A program made the translations under genes and the position numbers. From Cellulomonas sp. ACRRI (GTDB lineage: Bacteria > Actinomycetota > Actinomycetes > Actinomycetales > Cellulomonadaceae), in assembly GCF_022346185.1 (NCBI RefSeq), contig NZ_JAKRMS010000034.1:1-32758 (forward strand): 32,758 bases of DNA, in the 5' to 3' direction. This document shows, piece by piece, positions 16,103-24,976 of this stretch. The notes beneath the pieces are model-generated. The model was not told the DNA's origin and did no database searches. It saw only the letters and a program-made list of their open reading frames with translations. Each line of letters begins with the position of its first letter. Position 1 is the stretch's first letter.

Positions 16103-17365
16103 TCAGACCGGGAGGCGGGCGCGCCGCTCGGCGGCCAGGGCGTAGACCTTCAGCACCTGCTCCGCCGTCGCGTCCCAGCCGTACTGCTCCGCGACCCGCC
16201 GGGCCCCGGCGCGCCACGCGGTCCGCGACGCCGGGTCCGCGAGCGCCGTCGCCAGCGCGTCGGCCCAGACGGCCGGGTCGTGCCCGCGGACCTGCCGCCC
16301 GGACACCCCGTCCTGCACCACGGACCGCAGCCCGCCGACGGCCGACGCGACCACCGGCGTGCCGGTGGCCTGCGCCTCGACGGCCACCAGCCCGAACGAC
16401 TCGCTGCGCGAGGGCACGGCGACCAGGTCGGCCGCGGCGAACCAGCGGGCGAGGTCGGCGCGCGCGACCGGCGGGTGGAACCGCACGTCGTCCGCGACGC
16501 CGGAGGCCGCCGCGAGGGCCCGGAGCTCGGTGAGCGCGGTCGCCCGGCCGCTCGGCCCGCCGAGCACCACGAGCAGCGGCACCGGCCGCCCGGTCGCCCG
16601 CAGCACGCCCAGCGCCCGCACCAGGACGTCCGGCGCCTTGAGCGGCTGCACGCGGCCGGCGAACACCACGACGTCCCGGTCCGCCGGCAGCCCCAGGTCC
16701 CGGCGCAGCGCGGCGCGGTCGGCGCGCGGCCGGAACGTGCTGAGGTCGACGCCCGGCGCGACGACGTGCACCCGCTCGGGGTCGGCGTCGTAGAGGCCGA
16801 CGAGGTCCTGGGCCTCCTCGGCGGTGCTCGCCACCAGGGCGTCCGCGGCCGCGACGACCTGCTCCTCGCCGATCACGCGGGTGGCGGGCTCGGGCGCGTC
16901 GCCGGGCGCGAGCGCGGCGTTCTTGACCCGGGCCATCGTGTGCATGGTGTGCACCAGCGGCACGTCCCAGCGCTCCGCGGCCAGCCAGCCGACCTGGCCG
17001 GACAGCCAGTAGTGGCTGTGCAGCACGTCGTACCAGCCGGCCGGGCGGGTGGCGCCGACCCGGAGCACGCCCGCGGTCACCGCGCACAGCTGGCCGGGCA
17101 GGTCGTTCTTGTCCAGGCCCTCGTACGGGCCGGCCGGCACGTGGTGCACGAGCACGCGGTCGTCGTCGGCGTCGAGGTGGACGGAGTCCGGGAGCGTGGA
17201 CGAGGTGGCGCGGGTGAAGATCTCGACCGCGGCGCCGCGCCGGGCCAGCGCCCGGGCCAGCTCCGCGATGTAGACGTTCATCCCGCCCGCGTCGCCGGTG
17301 CCGGGCTGGTCCAGCGGCGAGGTGTGCACGGACAGCATGGCGATGCGCTGCGGCTCGTGCGGCAC
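16103..17365 (-). CDS. mshA: D-inositol-3-phosphate glycosyltransferase (mycothiol biosynthesis)
   Basis: A GT-B, family 4 glycosyltransferase that joins GlcNAc from UDP-GlcNAc to inositol 3-phosphate, the first step to mycothiol. Family-specific N-terminus [19 protein letters not shown], then [19 protein letters not shown] and [12 protein letters not shown]. The C-terminal nucleotide-sugar site has [18 protein letters not shown] and [19 protein letters not shown]. The GTG at 17365 ([10 protein letters not shown], 420 aa) has GGAG 7 nt upstream and is preferred. An in-frame ATG at 17419 gives 438 aa with a low-complexity leader and no ribosome site. Confidence 0.93.
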   Translation of the reverse strand: MPHEPQRIAMLSVHTSPLDQPGTGDAGGMNVYIAELARALARRGAAVEIFTRATSSTLPDSVHLDADDDRVLVHHVPAGPYEGLDKNDLPGQLCAVTAGVLRVGATRPAGWYDVLHSHYWLSGQVGWLAAERWDVPLVHTMHTMARVKNAALAPGDAPEPATRVIGEEQVVAAADALVASTAEEAQDLVGLYDADPERVHVVAPGVDLSTFRPRADRAALRRDLGLPADRDVVVFAGRVQPLKAPDVLVRALGVLRATGRPVPLLVVLGGPSGRATALTELRALAAASGVADDVRFHPPVARADLARWFAAADLVAVPSRSESFGLVAVEAQATGTPVVASAVGGLRSVVQDGVSGRQVRGHDPAVWADALATALADPASRTAWRAGARRVAEQYGWDATAEQVLKVYALAAERRARLPV

Positions 17366-17465
17366 GACAGGACTCCGGGGGGATGCGGCGGCGGACTGGA
17401 CTCCCCCATTGTCGGACATCCGCGGGGTCCCGCACCGCGTGACGCCGACCACCCGGGTGGGATCC

Positions 17466-17481
17466 GGGCCCGCGCGGGCCC
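17466..17481 (-). terminator. GC palindrome after the sugar-porter gene
   Basis: GGGCCCGCGCGGGCCC is a perfect palindrome 18 nt beyond the MFS stop, and CCACCCGGGTGG at 17449-17460 is a second one. Either could end the ROK/lactonase/MFS message before mshA. No T-tract. Confidence 0.45.
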
Positions 17482-17499
17482 GTGCCGGCCGCGACCGGG

Positions 17500-18927
17500 T
17501 CAGGGGCGCGCGGCCCGGAAGTCCTCCTCCAGCTGCTCCAGCGACCGGTCCCGGGTCTCGGGCAGCACGAACCGCACGAACAGCCAGGACAGCACGTTCA
17601 CGGCCGCGAACAGCAGGAACGTCCCGTTGACGCCGATGCCCGCCACCACGGACGGGAAGAACCCGGAGATGACCGCGTTGGCGGTCCAGTTCCAGAACAC
17701 GCAGAGCCCGATCGCGAACCCGCGCACCCGCAGCGGGAACAGCTCGGCCAGGATCACCCAGCAGACCAGCCCGACCGACGACTGGTTGAACCCGACGAAC
17801 AGCACCAGGAACGCCGTCACGGCGACCGACCGGGCGGTGCCCTCGGGGAGCGCCGCCGAGCACAGGGCGATCATCAGGTGCGAGGCGATGATGCCGGTGA
17901 GGCCGACCAGCAGCAGCCCGCGCCGCGTGACCCGGTTGATCAGGCGCAGGCCGACCAGCATGCCGAGCACGGAGAACACGCCGTTCAGCACGTTCGCGAC
18001 GAGCGCCACGTCGCCGCTGAACCCCGACTCCCGGAGCAGCTGGGTGCCGTAGTACATGACCGCGTTGATGCCGCCGACCTGGTTGACGACCGCCACGCCG
18101 ACGCCGATCAGCACCAGCCGGCGCACCCACGCGAGCCGCAGCTCGGACCAGCCGCCCTGCCCGCGCACGGCGTCGGCGCGCTCGCGCGCGACCAGCGTCC
18201 GGACCTCGAGCAGCTCGGCCGCGGCGCGGCCGGGGTCGCGCACCTGGCGCAGCACCGCGAGCGCGTCGTCGTCCCGACCGCGGGCCAGCAGCCAGCGGGG
18301 CGACTCGGGCATCCGGAGCATGCCGACGAACAGCGCGACCGCCGGCACGGCCTGGACCGCGAGCATGTACCGCCAGACGCCGGGGTGGTCCGACCAGACG
18401 GTGCCGATGACGGCGTTGACCACGAACGCCGCCAGCTGCCCGACGACGATGGCGATCTCGTTCCGGCCGGTGATCGCGCCGCGGCGCTCGGTGGGCGCGA
18501 GCTCGGCCAGGTACACCGGGACCGTGACCGACGCGCCGCCGACCGCGAGGCCGAGCACGAACCGGGTCGCCGCCATGACCTCGAACGACGGGGCGACGAC
18601 GCTGCCGAGCGCGCCGGCGAAGAACACCACCGCCAGCACCACCAGGGTCCGCCGCCGGCCGACCCGGTCCGCGAGCCGGCCGCACAGCAGCGCGCCGATC
18701 GCGGCGCCCACCAGGAGGCTGCTCGTGACCAGGCCCTCGGTGGCCGGGGTGAGCCCGAGGTCCGCCACCATCGGGTCCAGCGCGCCGTTGATGACGCCGG
18801 TGTCGTAGCCGAACAGCAGGCCGCCGAACGTCGCGACGACCGTGATGACGTCGAGCCGGCGCAGGTGCGGCCCGGGCAGCAGCGGCGGGAGGGCGCGCGG
18901 GGCCGCGGCCCCCGGCACGGCGGTCAC
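17500..18927 (-). CDS. Sugar-porter family MFS transporter
   Basis: A 475-aa twelve-helix symporter of the sugar-porter group. Family marks: [12 protein letters not shown] in helix 1, [11 protein letters not shown] between helices 2 and 3, [12 protein letters not shown] before the central loop, [15 protein letters not shown] in helix 7 (usual form QQxxGxN, here with N in place of the first Q), and [15 protein letters not shown] at the end. Beside ROK/xylA/xylB, D-xylose or another pentose is a reasonable substrate but is inferred. The GTG start overlaps the lactonase stop by four bases, so translation is coupled. Confidence 0.93.
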   Translation of the reverse strand: MTAVPGAAAPRALPPLLPGPHLRRLDVITVVATFGGLLFGYDTGVINGALDPMVADLGLTPATEGLVTSSLLVGAAIGALLCGRLADRVGRRRTLVVLAVVFFAGALGSVVAPSFEVMAATRFVLGLAVGGASVTVPVYLAELAPTERRGAITGRNEIAIVVGQLAAFVVNAVIGTVWSDHPGVWRYMLAVQAVPAVALFVGMLRMPESPRWLLARGRDDDALAVLRQVRDPGRAAAELLEVRTLVARERADAVRGQGGWSELRLAWVRRLVLIGVGVAVVNQVGGINAVMYYGTQLLRESGFSGDVALVANVLNGVFSVLGMLVGLRLINRVTRRGLLLVGLTGIIASHLMIALCSAALPEGTARSVAVTAFLVLFVGFNQSSVGLVCWVILAELFPLRVRGFAIGLCVFWNWTANAVISGFFPSVVAGIGVNGTFLLFAAVNVLSWLFVRFVLPETRDRSLEQLEEDFRAARP

Positions 18928-19988
18928 GCCGGCACGACGCACGCCGCGGCCGGCAGCGCCACGGTCGACACCACGGCCCCGTCCCGGAGCACGGTGAGCG
19001 AGTCCCCGCGCTGGTCGGCGACCACGGTCCAGCCCTCGACGACGGCGAAGTGCCGGGGCCACGCGCCGGGCAGCGCCGTCTGGCCCGCGGGCGCGAGCGT
19101 GCCGTCGGGGCCGGGGGCGAACGTCGCCAGCACGTCGGTGCCGCGGGTCGCCACGAGGACGCGGTCGCCGGCCCGGTCGATGTGGGAGGGCAGCGGCCGC
19201 CCGCCGGAGCCGGTCCCGGTGCCGTCCTCGGCCGCGGGCACGTGCTGCACGACCCGGCCGGAGGCGGTGGCGGCATCCCAGGCGAGCACCGCCACGGTCA
19301 CGTCGAGCTCGCAGGCGACGTAGGCGATCCGGCCGTCGGCCGAGAACACCAGGTGCCGCGGGCCGGCGCCCGGGCGGAGCGTGGCGGCGATGCCGTCCTC
19401 GGTCAGCAGCCCCGTGCCCGGGTCGCGGCGGTACCGGCGGATCTCGTCGGTGCCGAGGTCGCAGACCAGCAGGTGCGCGCCGTCGGGCGTCAGCGCCGCG
19501 AAGTGCGCGTGCGACGCCTCCTGGCGGTCGGCGTCCGGGCCGGAGCCGGTGTGGGTCAGCACCTGCACGGGCTCGGCGGCGGCGAGGCCGTCCCGGCCGA
19601 GCTCCAGCACCGCGAGCGAGCCCGACGAGTAGTTGGCGACGTACGCGACGCGCCCCGCGGGGTCGAGCAGCAGGTGGCACGGGTCGTCCCCGCCGCTGCT
19701 CGCGGTGCCGGCGGGGGTCAGCGACGGGCGGCCGTCCGGGCCGGTGCCGACCCGGAACGCGGCCACGGCGCCCGCGGCGTGCTCGGCGACGGCGAGCAGC
19801 ACGCCGGCCTGCCGGTCGACGGCGAGGAACGAGGGCGCGTGGGTCTCGGCGACGAGCACGGGGTCGGCGAGCCGCCCGGTGCCCGCGTCGAGGCCGACCC
19901 GCCAGATGCCCTCGCCGAGCCCGGCGGGGGTGCCCGCACCGGCCGAGGGGTAGGTGCCGATCCACAGGTCGCGCAGGTGCTCCGTCAC
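18924..19988 (-). CDS. Seven-bladed beta-propeller lactonase (6-phosphogluconolactonase-like family)
   Basis: A 354-aa cytosolic propeller of the lactonase/YbhE type. Repeated blades include [65 protein letters not shown] and [19 protein letters not shown], the usual spaced His and Asn/Asp pattern. The GTG is 7 nt after TACAGT, pointing to a leaderless transcript starting inside the ROK-lactonase gap. It is coupled to the MFS gene. Because the partners are xylose genes it might hydrolyse a sugar lactone such as xylonolactone rather than 6-phosphogluconolactone; this is inference. Confidence 0.85.
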   Translation of the reverse strand: MTEHLRDLWIGTYPSAGAGTPAGLGEGIWRVGLDAGTGRLADPVLVAETHAPSFLAVDRQAGVLLAVAEHAAGAVAAFRVGTGPDGRPSLTPAGTASSGGDDPCHLLLDPAGRVAYVANYSSGSLAVLELGRDGLAAAEPVQVLTHTGSGPDADRQEASHAHFAALTPDGAHLLVCDLGTDEIRRYRRDPGTGLLTEDGIAATLRPGAGPRHLVFSADGRIAYVACELDVTVAVLAWDAATASGRVVQHVPAAEDGTGTGSGGRPLPSHIDRAGDRVLVATRGTDVLATFAPGPDGTLAPAGQTALPGAWPRHFAVVEGWTVVADQRGDSLTVLRDGAVVSTVALPAAACVVPA

Positions 19989-19995
19989 GGCGAGG

Positions 19996-20001
19996 ACTGT
20001 A
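19996..20001 (-). promoter_or_regulatory. Candidate -10 box of the lactonase-MFS transcript
   Basis: TACAGT on the minus strand, 7 nt before the GTG of the lactonase. It suggests that lactonase and MFS can be transcribed independently of the ROK gene. Confidence 0.45.
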
Positions 20002-20044
20002 GGCGACGCCACCGACGCCCCGCGACCGCCCGGCGGCCGGGCGG

Positions 20045-21352
20045 TCAGGCGGCGGGGGCGGGCAGCCAGGCGGCCGGGTCGTCGGCGACCGCGCGGAGGA
20101 CGACCAGCGCCGCCCCGTCCATCGCCGCGTGGTCCCCGCCCGTCGCGACGCCCACCCGCGCGTCCGCCCAGGCAGCCGCGAGCACCCGGGACCGCAGCTG
20201 CGCGACGACCGCGTCCGTCAGCCACGGCGCCAGGGGCGCGTAGATCCCGCCGAGCACGACGGCCTCGACGTCGACCAGGTTCACGAAGTTCGCCAGCGCC
20301 ACCCCCAGCGCCTGGCCCGCGGACCGCAGCGCCCGCGCGGTGCGCTCGTCACCGGCGCCGGCCGCGGCGAGCAGCACCTCGACCGGCTCGTCGACGTCCC
20401 GCCCGGCCGCGCGCAGCAGCGCGTCCTTGCCGGCGTACTGCTCCAGGCAGCCGCGCGCCCCGCAGGTGCATCGCGGGCCCTGCTGGTCGACCACGGTGTG
20501 GCCGAGCTCGCCGCTCCAGCCGTGCCGTCCCGCGAACACCTCGCCGTCGAGCACGATCGCGGCACCGATGCCGACCTCGCCGGAGACGTACAGGAACGAC
20601 TGCCCGGCCGCCCCGGCGCGCGCCTCGGCCCGCGCGGCCAGGTTCGCCTCGTTCGCCAGGCGCACCGGCAGGCCGTCGACCTCCGGGTGGCCGGCCAGCA
20701 GCGCGACCACGTCGACGTCCCGCCACCCCAGGTTCGGCGCCAGCCGCAGCGGGCCGGTGCCGCGGTCGACGAGGCCGGGCAGCGCCAGGCACATCCCGGC
20801 CAGCCGGGCGCCGTCGGGCAGCGCGGCGCGCACCTCCCCCACGAGCGCCGCCAGCACGCCGAGCACCCGGACCGGGTCGCTGTGCCGGTAGTCGCCGCGG
20901 GTCTCGCGGTGCGCGAGCACCCGCCCGGCCAGGTCGAGCGCGCGCACGCCCACGTAGTCGACGTTCACCTCGGCGCCCAGGCCCACGACGGTGCCGGACG
21001 CGGGGACCAGCGGCACCGCGGGCCGGCCGGCGCGGGCGGTGGCCGCGGGCGGGAGCTCGGCGACCAGGCGGGCGCCGATCAGCAGGTCCACCAGGGCGGA
21101 CACCGCACCGCGGGTCAGCCCGGTGGCGGTGGCGACGTCGGCGCGGGACGGCGGCGCGACCGGCGCGCCGGCGGACGCCCCCGCGCCCGCGGCGTCCAGC
21201 ACGTGCCGCAGCACCAGGGCCAGGTTGTGCTCCCGCAGCGAGCCCTGCCGGGCCGGGACCCGGCGGCGCGCGGCCGGGCCGGCGGCGGCAGGGCGGGCCG
21301 CGCCGGGGTCGGCGGCGGGCGCCTCTCGGGGCGCGGCGGCGGCGTCGGTCAC
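20045..21352 (-). CDS. ROK-family transcriptional repressor, probably of the xylose genes (XylR-like)
   Basis: A 435-aa protein. Ala/Pro-rich leader of about 40 residues, winged helix-turn-helix from about 48 to 110 ([14 protein letters not shown], then [21 protein letters not shown]), then the sugar-kinase-like ROK domain. The zinc motif [14 protein letters not shown] and the preceding [18 protein letters not shown] and GELGHTVV are intact. The GTG is 7 nt after TAGGGT, again leaderless. Divergent from xylA, the classic place for a xylose repressor; the ligand is inferred from this context. It is followed after 56 nt by the lactonase-MFS pair. Confidence 0.9.
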   Translation of the reverse strand: MTDAAAAPREAPAADPGAARPAAAGPAARRRVPARQGSLREHNLALVLRHVLDAAGAGASAGAPVAPPSRADVATATGLTRGAVSALVDLLIGARLVAELPPAATARAGRPAVPLVPASGTVVGLGAEVNVDYVGVRALDLAGRVLAHRETRGDYRHSDPVRVLGVLAALVGEVRAALPDGARLAGMCLALPGLVDRGTGPLRLAPNLGWRDVDVVALLAGHPEVDGLPVRLANEANLAARAEARAGAAGQSFLYVSGEVGIGAAIVLDGEVFAGRHGWSGELGHTVVDQQGPRCTCGARGCLEQYAGKDALLRAAGRDVDEPVEVLLAAAGAGDERTARALRSAGQALGVALANFVNLVDVEAVVLGGIYAPLAPWLTDAVVAQLRSRVLAAAWADARVGVATGGDHAAMDGAALVVLRAVADDPAAWLPAPAA

Positions 21353-21356
21353 GCGG

Positions 21357-21385
21357 TTGACCCTAACCGGTCCCGCGTATAAGTT
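21357..21385. promoter_or_regulatory. Overlapping divergent promoters of the ROK gene and xylA
   Basis: Plus strand: TTGACC (21357-21362), 17 bp, TAAGTT (21380-21385) is a good promoter for xylA, leaving a leader of about 40 nt with GAGGAG (21420-21425). Minus strand: TAGGGT (21360-21365) is the -10 of the ROK gene. The xylA -35 and ROK -10 share three bases, so only one polymerase can bind at a time. The ROK operator probably lies in 21366-21410 but I see no clean palindrome. Confidence 0.65.
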
Positions 21386-21431
21386 CACTCACAAGACAAA
21401 CCCCGCAGGGTTACTCGACGAGGAGCAGACG

Positions 21432-22619
21432 ATGGTGCGCACGCCCACCCGCGACGACAAGTTCTCCTTCGGTCTCTGGACCGTCGGCTGGAACGCCCAG
21501 GACCAGTTCGGCTCCGCGAGCCGGCCGTGGCTCGACCCGGTGGAGTCGGTGCACAAGCTCGCCGAGCTCGGCGCGGCGCACGTGACCTTCCACGACGACG
21601 ACGTGGTGCCGTTCGGCTCCGACGACGCCGAGCGCGAGCGCATCCTCGGCCGGTTCAAGCAGGCGCTGGCCGACACCGGCATCACGGTCGAGATGGTCAC
21701 GACCAACACCTTCAGCCACCCGATCTTCAAGGACGGCGCGTTCACCTCGAACGACCGCCGCGTGCGCCGCTACGGCCTGCGCAAGGTCATCCGCAACGTC
21801 GACCTGGCCGCCGAGCTCGGCGCCGACACGTTCGTGATGTGGGGCGGCCGCGAGGGCGCGGAGTACGACTCCGCCAAGGACCTCAACGCCGCGCACGACC
21901 GGTACGCCGAGGGCATCGACACCGTCGCCGCATACATCAAGGAGAAGGGCTACGGCCTGCGGATCGCCATCGAGCCGAAGCCGAACGAGCCCCGCGGCGA
22001 CATCCTGCTCCCGACGATCGGCCACGCCCTGGCGCTGATCGCCAAGCTCGAGCACGGCGACATCGTCGGCCTCAACCCGGAGACCGGCCACGAGCAGATG
22101 GCGGGCCTCAACTACACGCAGGGCATCGCCGAGGCGCTGTGGGCCGGCAAGCTGTTCCACATCGACCTGAACGGCCAGCGGTCCATCAAGTACGACCAGG
22201 ACCTCGTGTTCGGCCACGGCGACCTGTTCTCCGCGTTCGCGACGGTCGACCTCATCGAGAACGGCTTCCCGTCCGGCGGCCCCCGCTACGACGGCCCGCG
22301 GCACTTCGACTACAAGCCGTCCCGGACCGAGGACTTCGACGGCGTGTGGGAGTCGGCCAAGGCCAACATGGCGACCTACCTGCTGCTCAAGGAGCGCGCG
22401 CAGGCGTTCCGCGCCGACCCGGAGGTCCAGGAGGCCCTCGAGGCGTCCGGCGTGCTCGAGCTGTCGCAGCCGACGCTCGGCGAGGGCGAGACCCTGGCCG
22501 ACCTGCTGGCCGACCGGTCCGCGTACGAGGACTTCGACGTCGAGGGCGTCGCCGCCCGCGGCTTCGGCTTCGTCCGCCTGAACCAGCTGGCCCTGGAGCA
22601 CGCCCTGGGCGCCCGCTGA
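21432..22619 (+). CDS. xylA: Xylose isomerase
   Basis: A 395-aa enzyme of the short actinobacterial class converting D-xylose to D-xylulose. His54 and Asp57 in [12 protein letters not shown] match the Streptomyces catalytic pair in number and setting. The metal-binding Glu/Lys lie in [11 protein letters not shown], and further ligands in [13 protein letters not shown] and [11 protein letters not shown] with GAGGAG 6 nt upstream. First gene of a xylA-xylB unit; the spacer to xylB holds a long inverted repeat. Family and activity are certain on sequence grounds. Confidence 0.98.
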   Translation: MVRTPTRDDKFSFGLWTVGWNAQDQFGSASRPWLDPVESVHKLAELGAAHVTFHDDDVVPFGSDDAERERILGRFKQALADTGITVEMVTTNTFSHPIFKDGAFTSNDRRVRRYGLRKVIRNVDLAAELGADTFVMWGGREGAEYDSAKDLNAAHDRYAEGIDTVAAYIKEKGYGLRIAIEPKPNEPRGDILLPTIGHALALIAKLEHGDIVGLNPETGHEQMAGLNYTQGIAEALWAGKLFHIDLNGQRSIKYDQDLVFGHGDLFSAFATVDLIENGFPSGGPRYDGPRHFDYKPSRTEDFDGVWESAKANMATYLLLKERAQAFRADPEVQEALEASGVLELSQPTLGEGETLADLLADRSAYEDFDVEGVAARGFGFVRLNQLALEHALGAR

Positions 22620-22634
22620 CCTGAGCACCGCACC

Positions 22635-22712
22635 ACCGCCGAGGTCGAGGGTCTCCGCCGAGGTCGAGGGTTTCCGCCCCCGGTTTCGCGTGGAACCCTC
22701 GACCTCGGCGGT
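22635..22712. repeat. Long inverted repeat C with duplicated left arm, between xylA and xylB
   Basis: A 17-bp direct repeat CCGCCGAGGTCGAGGGT lies at 22636-22652 and 22655-22671. Both copies are complementary to a single right arm (22694-22712). Copy 2 pairs over 18 bp (22655-22672 with 22694-22711) and copy 1 over 18 bp (22635-22652 with 22695-22712), so two alternative hairpins compete. No T-tract. It is inside the xylA-xylB spacer. Confidence 0.85.
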
Positions 22713-22743
22713 TCTCCCCCACCAGCAAGAGCGAGGAAGCAGC

Positions 22744-24174
22744 ATGGGTCTGGTCGCCGGGGTGGACTCGTCCACCCAGTCCTGCAAGGTCGTCGTGCGC
22801 GACGCCGACACCGGGGCGCTGGTGCGCTCCGGCCGCGCGTCGCACCCCGACGGCACCGAGATCGACCCGCGGCACTGGTGGGAGGCCCTGCAGGCGGCCG
22901 TCCGCGACGCCGGCGGGCTCGACGACGTCGACGCGGTCGCGGTCGGTGGTCAGCAGCACGGCATGGTCGCGCTCGACGCCGACGGCGAGGTCGTCCGCGA
23001 CGCGCTGCTGTGGAACGACACCCGGTCGGCGCCGTCGGCGCTGGCCCTGATCGACGAGCTCGGCGGGCCGCAGGCGTGGGCCGACGCGATCGGCTCGGTC
23101 CCGGTCGCCTCGCTCACCGTCACGAAGCTGCGCTGGCTGCGCGACCACGAGCCGGACGCCGCCGCGCGGGTCGCCGCGGTCGCGCTCCCCCACGACTGGC
23201 TGACCTGGCGGCTCGCCGGGTACGGGCCGGGCAACGCCGACCTGACGGCGCTCACGACCGACCGGTCCGACGTGTCGGGCACCGGCTACTGGTCGCCGTT
23301 CACCGAGGACTACCGCCGCGACCTGCTGGAGCTGGCGCTCGGGCACGACGTCGTGCTGCCGCGGGTCGTCGGTGCGGGCGAGGCGGCGGGGGTCGCCGGG
23401 GACACCGGGCTCGTGCGACCCGGTGCCGCGCTGGGCGCCGGGGCCGGTGACAACGCCGCCGCCGCGCTCGGGCTCGGCATGGTCGCCGGCGACGTCGCGA
23501 TCTCCATCGGCACCTCGGGCGTCGTGTCCGCGGTGTCCGCCACGCCGACCGCCGACGGGTCCGGCCTGGTCACCGGGTTCGCCGACGCGACCGGCGCCTA
23601 CCTGCCGCTCGCCTGCACCCTGAACGCCTCGCGGGTCCTGGACGCCGCGGCGCGGATGCTCGGCGTCGACCACGCCGGACTGTCCCGGCTCGCGCTGTCC
23701 GCGCCCGCCGGCGCCGACGGGCTGGTGCTGGTGCCCTACCTCGAGGGCGAGCGCACCCCGAACAAGCCCGACGCCACCGGCGCGCTGCACGGGATGCGGC
23801 TGGCCAACACCACGCCCGCGCACCTGGCCCGGGCCGCGGTCGAGGGCATGCTGTGCGCGCTCGCCGACGGCCTGGACGCGCTGCGCGCGCAGGGCGTGCC
23901 GGTCGAGCGGGTGTCCCTCATCGGCGGCGGGGCGCAGTCCGAGGCCGTGCGCCGGATCGCGCCCGCCGTGCTCGGGACCGCCGTGACCGTGCCGACGCCC
24001 GGCGAGTACGTCGCCGACGGCGCCGCGCGGCAGGCCGCGTGGGTGCTGAGCGGGTCGGAGCAGCCGCCGGCGTGGACCGCCACGGGCGAGGCCGAGGTCT
24101 ACGAGGCCGACCCCGCCCCGCGCGTCCGCGAGCAGTACGCCGCGGTGCGCGACCTCACGGCCACGCGCGGCTGA
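22744..24174 (+). CDS. xylB: Xylulokinase
   Basis: A 476-aa FGGY-family kinase that phosphorylates D-xylulose for entry to the pentose phosphate pathway. N-terminal ATPase fold [20 protein letters not shown], substrate site [12 protein letters not shown] and LWNDTRS. C-terminal ATP-binding domain with [13 protein letters not shown] and the adenosine motif [22 protein letters not shown] precedes the ATG. It follows xylA by 124 nt, a spacer with the inverted repeat, and ends at the hairpin 24217-24250. Confidence 0.97.
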   Translation: MGLVAGVDSSTQSCKVVVRDADTGALVRSGRASHPDGTEIDPRHWWEALQAAVRDAGGLDDVDAVAVGGQQHGMVALDADGEVVRDALLWNDTRSAPSALALIDELGGPQAWADAIGSVPVASLTVTKLRWLRDHEPDAAARVAAVALPHDWLTWRLAGYGPGNADLTALTTDRSDVSGTGYWSPFTEDYRRDLLELALGHDVVLPRVVGAGEAAGVAGDTGLVRPGAALGAGAGDNAAAALGLGMVAGDVAISIGTSGVVSAVSATPTADGSGLVTGFADATGAYLPLACTLNASRVLDAAARMLGVDHAGLSRLALSAPAGADGLVLVPYLEGERTPNKPDATGALHGMRLANTTPAHLARAAVEGMLCALADGLDALRAQGVPVERVSLIGGGAQSEAVRRIAPAVLGTAVTVPTPGEYVADGAARQAAWVLSGSEQPPAWTATGEAEVYEADPAPRVREQYAAVRDLTATRG

Positions 24175-24216
24175 GCGCGCGCGGCCGGCGGCGCGGCGGC
24201 CGCCCCCGGACGCAGG

Positions 24217-24250
24217 ACGGCCCGGCACCCCGCGCGGGGTGCCGGGCCGT
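24217..24250. terminator. Bidirectional terminator between xylB and lsr2
   Basis: A perfect 15-bp stem ACGGCCCGGCACCCC (24217-24231) with 24236-24250 and a GCGC loop, between convergent stop codons. Confidence 0.85.
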
Positions 24251-24266
24251 TCGCGTGCCGCGGGAG

Positions 24267-24608
24267 TCAGCCCTGGGCGGCCTCGTAGGCGTCGCGGATC
24301 TCGGCGGAGATGCGGCCCCGCTCGGAGACCTCGTAGCCGTTCTCCTTGGCCCAGGTCCGCACGGCACCGGCGTCGGAGGAACGGCGCGGTCGGCTGCCGC
24401 CGCCGCTGCCGCCGCGGCCCGAGGAGGCGCGGCCGCCGACCTTGCGGGCGTGGCCGACCCAGGTGCCGAGCGCGTCGCGCAGCTCGGCGGCGTGGGCGCT
24501 GGTCAGGTCGATCTCGTAGGACACGCCGTCGAGCGCGAACGTCACCGTCTCGTCCGCCGTGCCGCCGTCAATGTCGTCGACCAGCAGGACCTGAACCTTC
24601 TGTGCCAT
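24267..24608 (-). CDS. lsr2: Lsr2-family nucleoid-associated protein
   Basis: A 113-aa H-NS-like protein that bridges AT-rich DNA and silences foreign genes in actinobacteria. N-terminal dimerisation domain from MAQKVQVLLVDDIDGG, flexible Gly/Ser/Arg linker about 65-80, and C-terminal DNA-binding domain with VRTWAKENGYEVSERGRISA. The RGR is the minor-groove contact. ATG at 24608 with GGGAGGG upstream; a longer frame to 24680 is not supported. The upstream 120 bp are less GC-rich than the rest, which would let Lsr2 bind its own promoter. Confidence 0.96.
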   Translation of the reverse strand: MAQKVQVLLVDDIDGGTADETVTFALDGVSYEIDLTSAHAAELRDALGTWVGHARKVGGRASSGRGGSGGGSRPRRSSDAGAVRTWAKENGYEVSERGRISAEIRDAYEAAQG

Positions 24609-24682
24609 TTCGCCCTCCCGAGCATCGGCCGCCGTCGCAGGCCCCCGTCGGCGAGCGGCGTGAATACGTGCGATCGTCAAAG

Positions 24683-24711
24683 AGCATGACAGCCGGGAAG
24701 GCCCGCGTCAA
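24683..24711 (-). promoter_or_regulatory. Candidate lsr2 promoter
   Basis: On the minus strand TTGACG (24706-24711), 17 bp, CATGCT (24683-24688) gives a leader of about 65-70 nt. A second TTGACG at 24675-24680 has no matching -10. It lies in the least GC-rich stretch of the window. Confidence 0.45.
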
Positions 24712-24730
24712 AGCACGGGAGGACATTCGT

Positions 24731-24907
24731 TCAGATTTCGGGCGACTTCTGCGTCTCATTCGCGCGGGCCGCGTCCTCGCGATCCATCCGCGCCAATGCC
24801 GCCCGTTCCGTGCGATCGGCGTTCACGAGCGACCGGATGACGATCCAGAAGATCACCCCGACGCCGACCGACGGGATGAGCGCGGCGAGCGCGGGGCCGA
24901 TGTCCAT
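24731..24907 (-). CDS. Small single-helix membrane protein, unknown function
   Basis: A 58-aa protein. Short N-terminus, one helix (ALIPSVGVGVIFWIVIRSLV), then a charged cytoplasmic tail (NADRTERAALARMDREDAAR) likely to be helical. The ATG at 24907 is preferred over an ATG eight codons upstream because TATTCT (24915-24920) lies 7 nt before it. Its coding 3' part is less GC-rich than neighbours. It sits between lysS and lsr2. No function can be named; similar mini-membrane proteins are common and uncharacterised in actinobacteria. Confidence 0.75.
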   Translation of the reverse strand: MDIGPALAALIPSVGVGVIFWIVIRSLVNADRTERAALARMDREDAARANETQKSPEI

Positions 24908-24914
24908 GCCGCCC

Positions 24915-24920
24915 AGAATA
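24915..24920 (-). promoter_or_regulatory. Candidate -10 box of the small membrane protein gene
   Basis: TATTCT, the best match to TATAAT-like sites in this window, 7 nt before the ATG. It points to a leaderless monocistronic message. Confidence 0.5.
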
Positions 24921-24933
24921 CGCCCGCGCACGA

Positions 24934-24970
24934 CGACGCCCGGCGGCCCCGAGGGGCACGCCGGGCGTCG
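24934..24970 (-). terminator. Terminator after lysS
   Basis: A 12-bp stem CGACGCCCGGCG (24934-24945) with 24959-24970; the loop itself folds (GCCCC with GGGGC). It begins 7 nt past the lysS stop. Confidence 0.8.
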
Positions 24971-24976
24971 CGCGGA

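Noticed and set aside
17366..17419. Longer mshA starting at ATG 17419
   Set aside because: No ribosome site and a low-complexity leader; GTG 17365 has GGAG at 7 nt. Kept as an alternative because the evidence is moderate.
21383..21389. GTTCACT in the xylA promoter as a PHO box
   Set aside because: There is only one half-site with no partner 11 bp away, so phosphate control is not supported.
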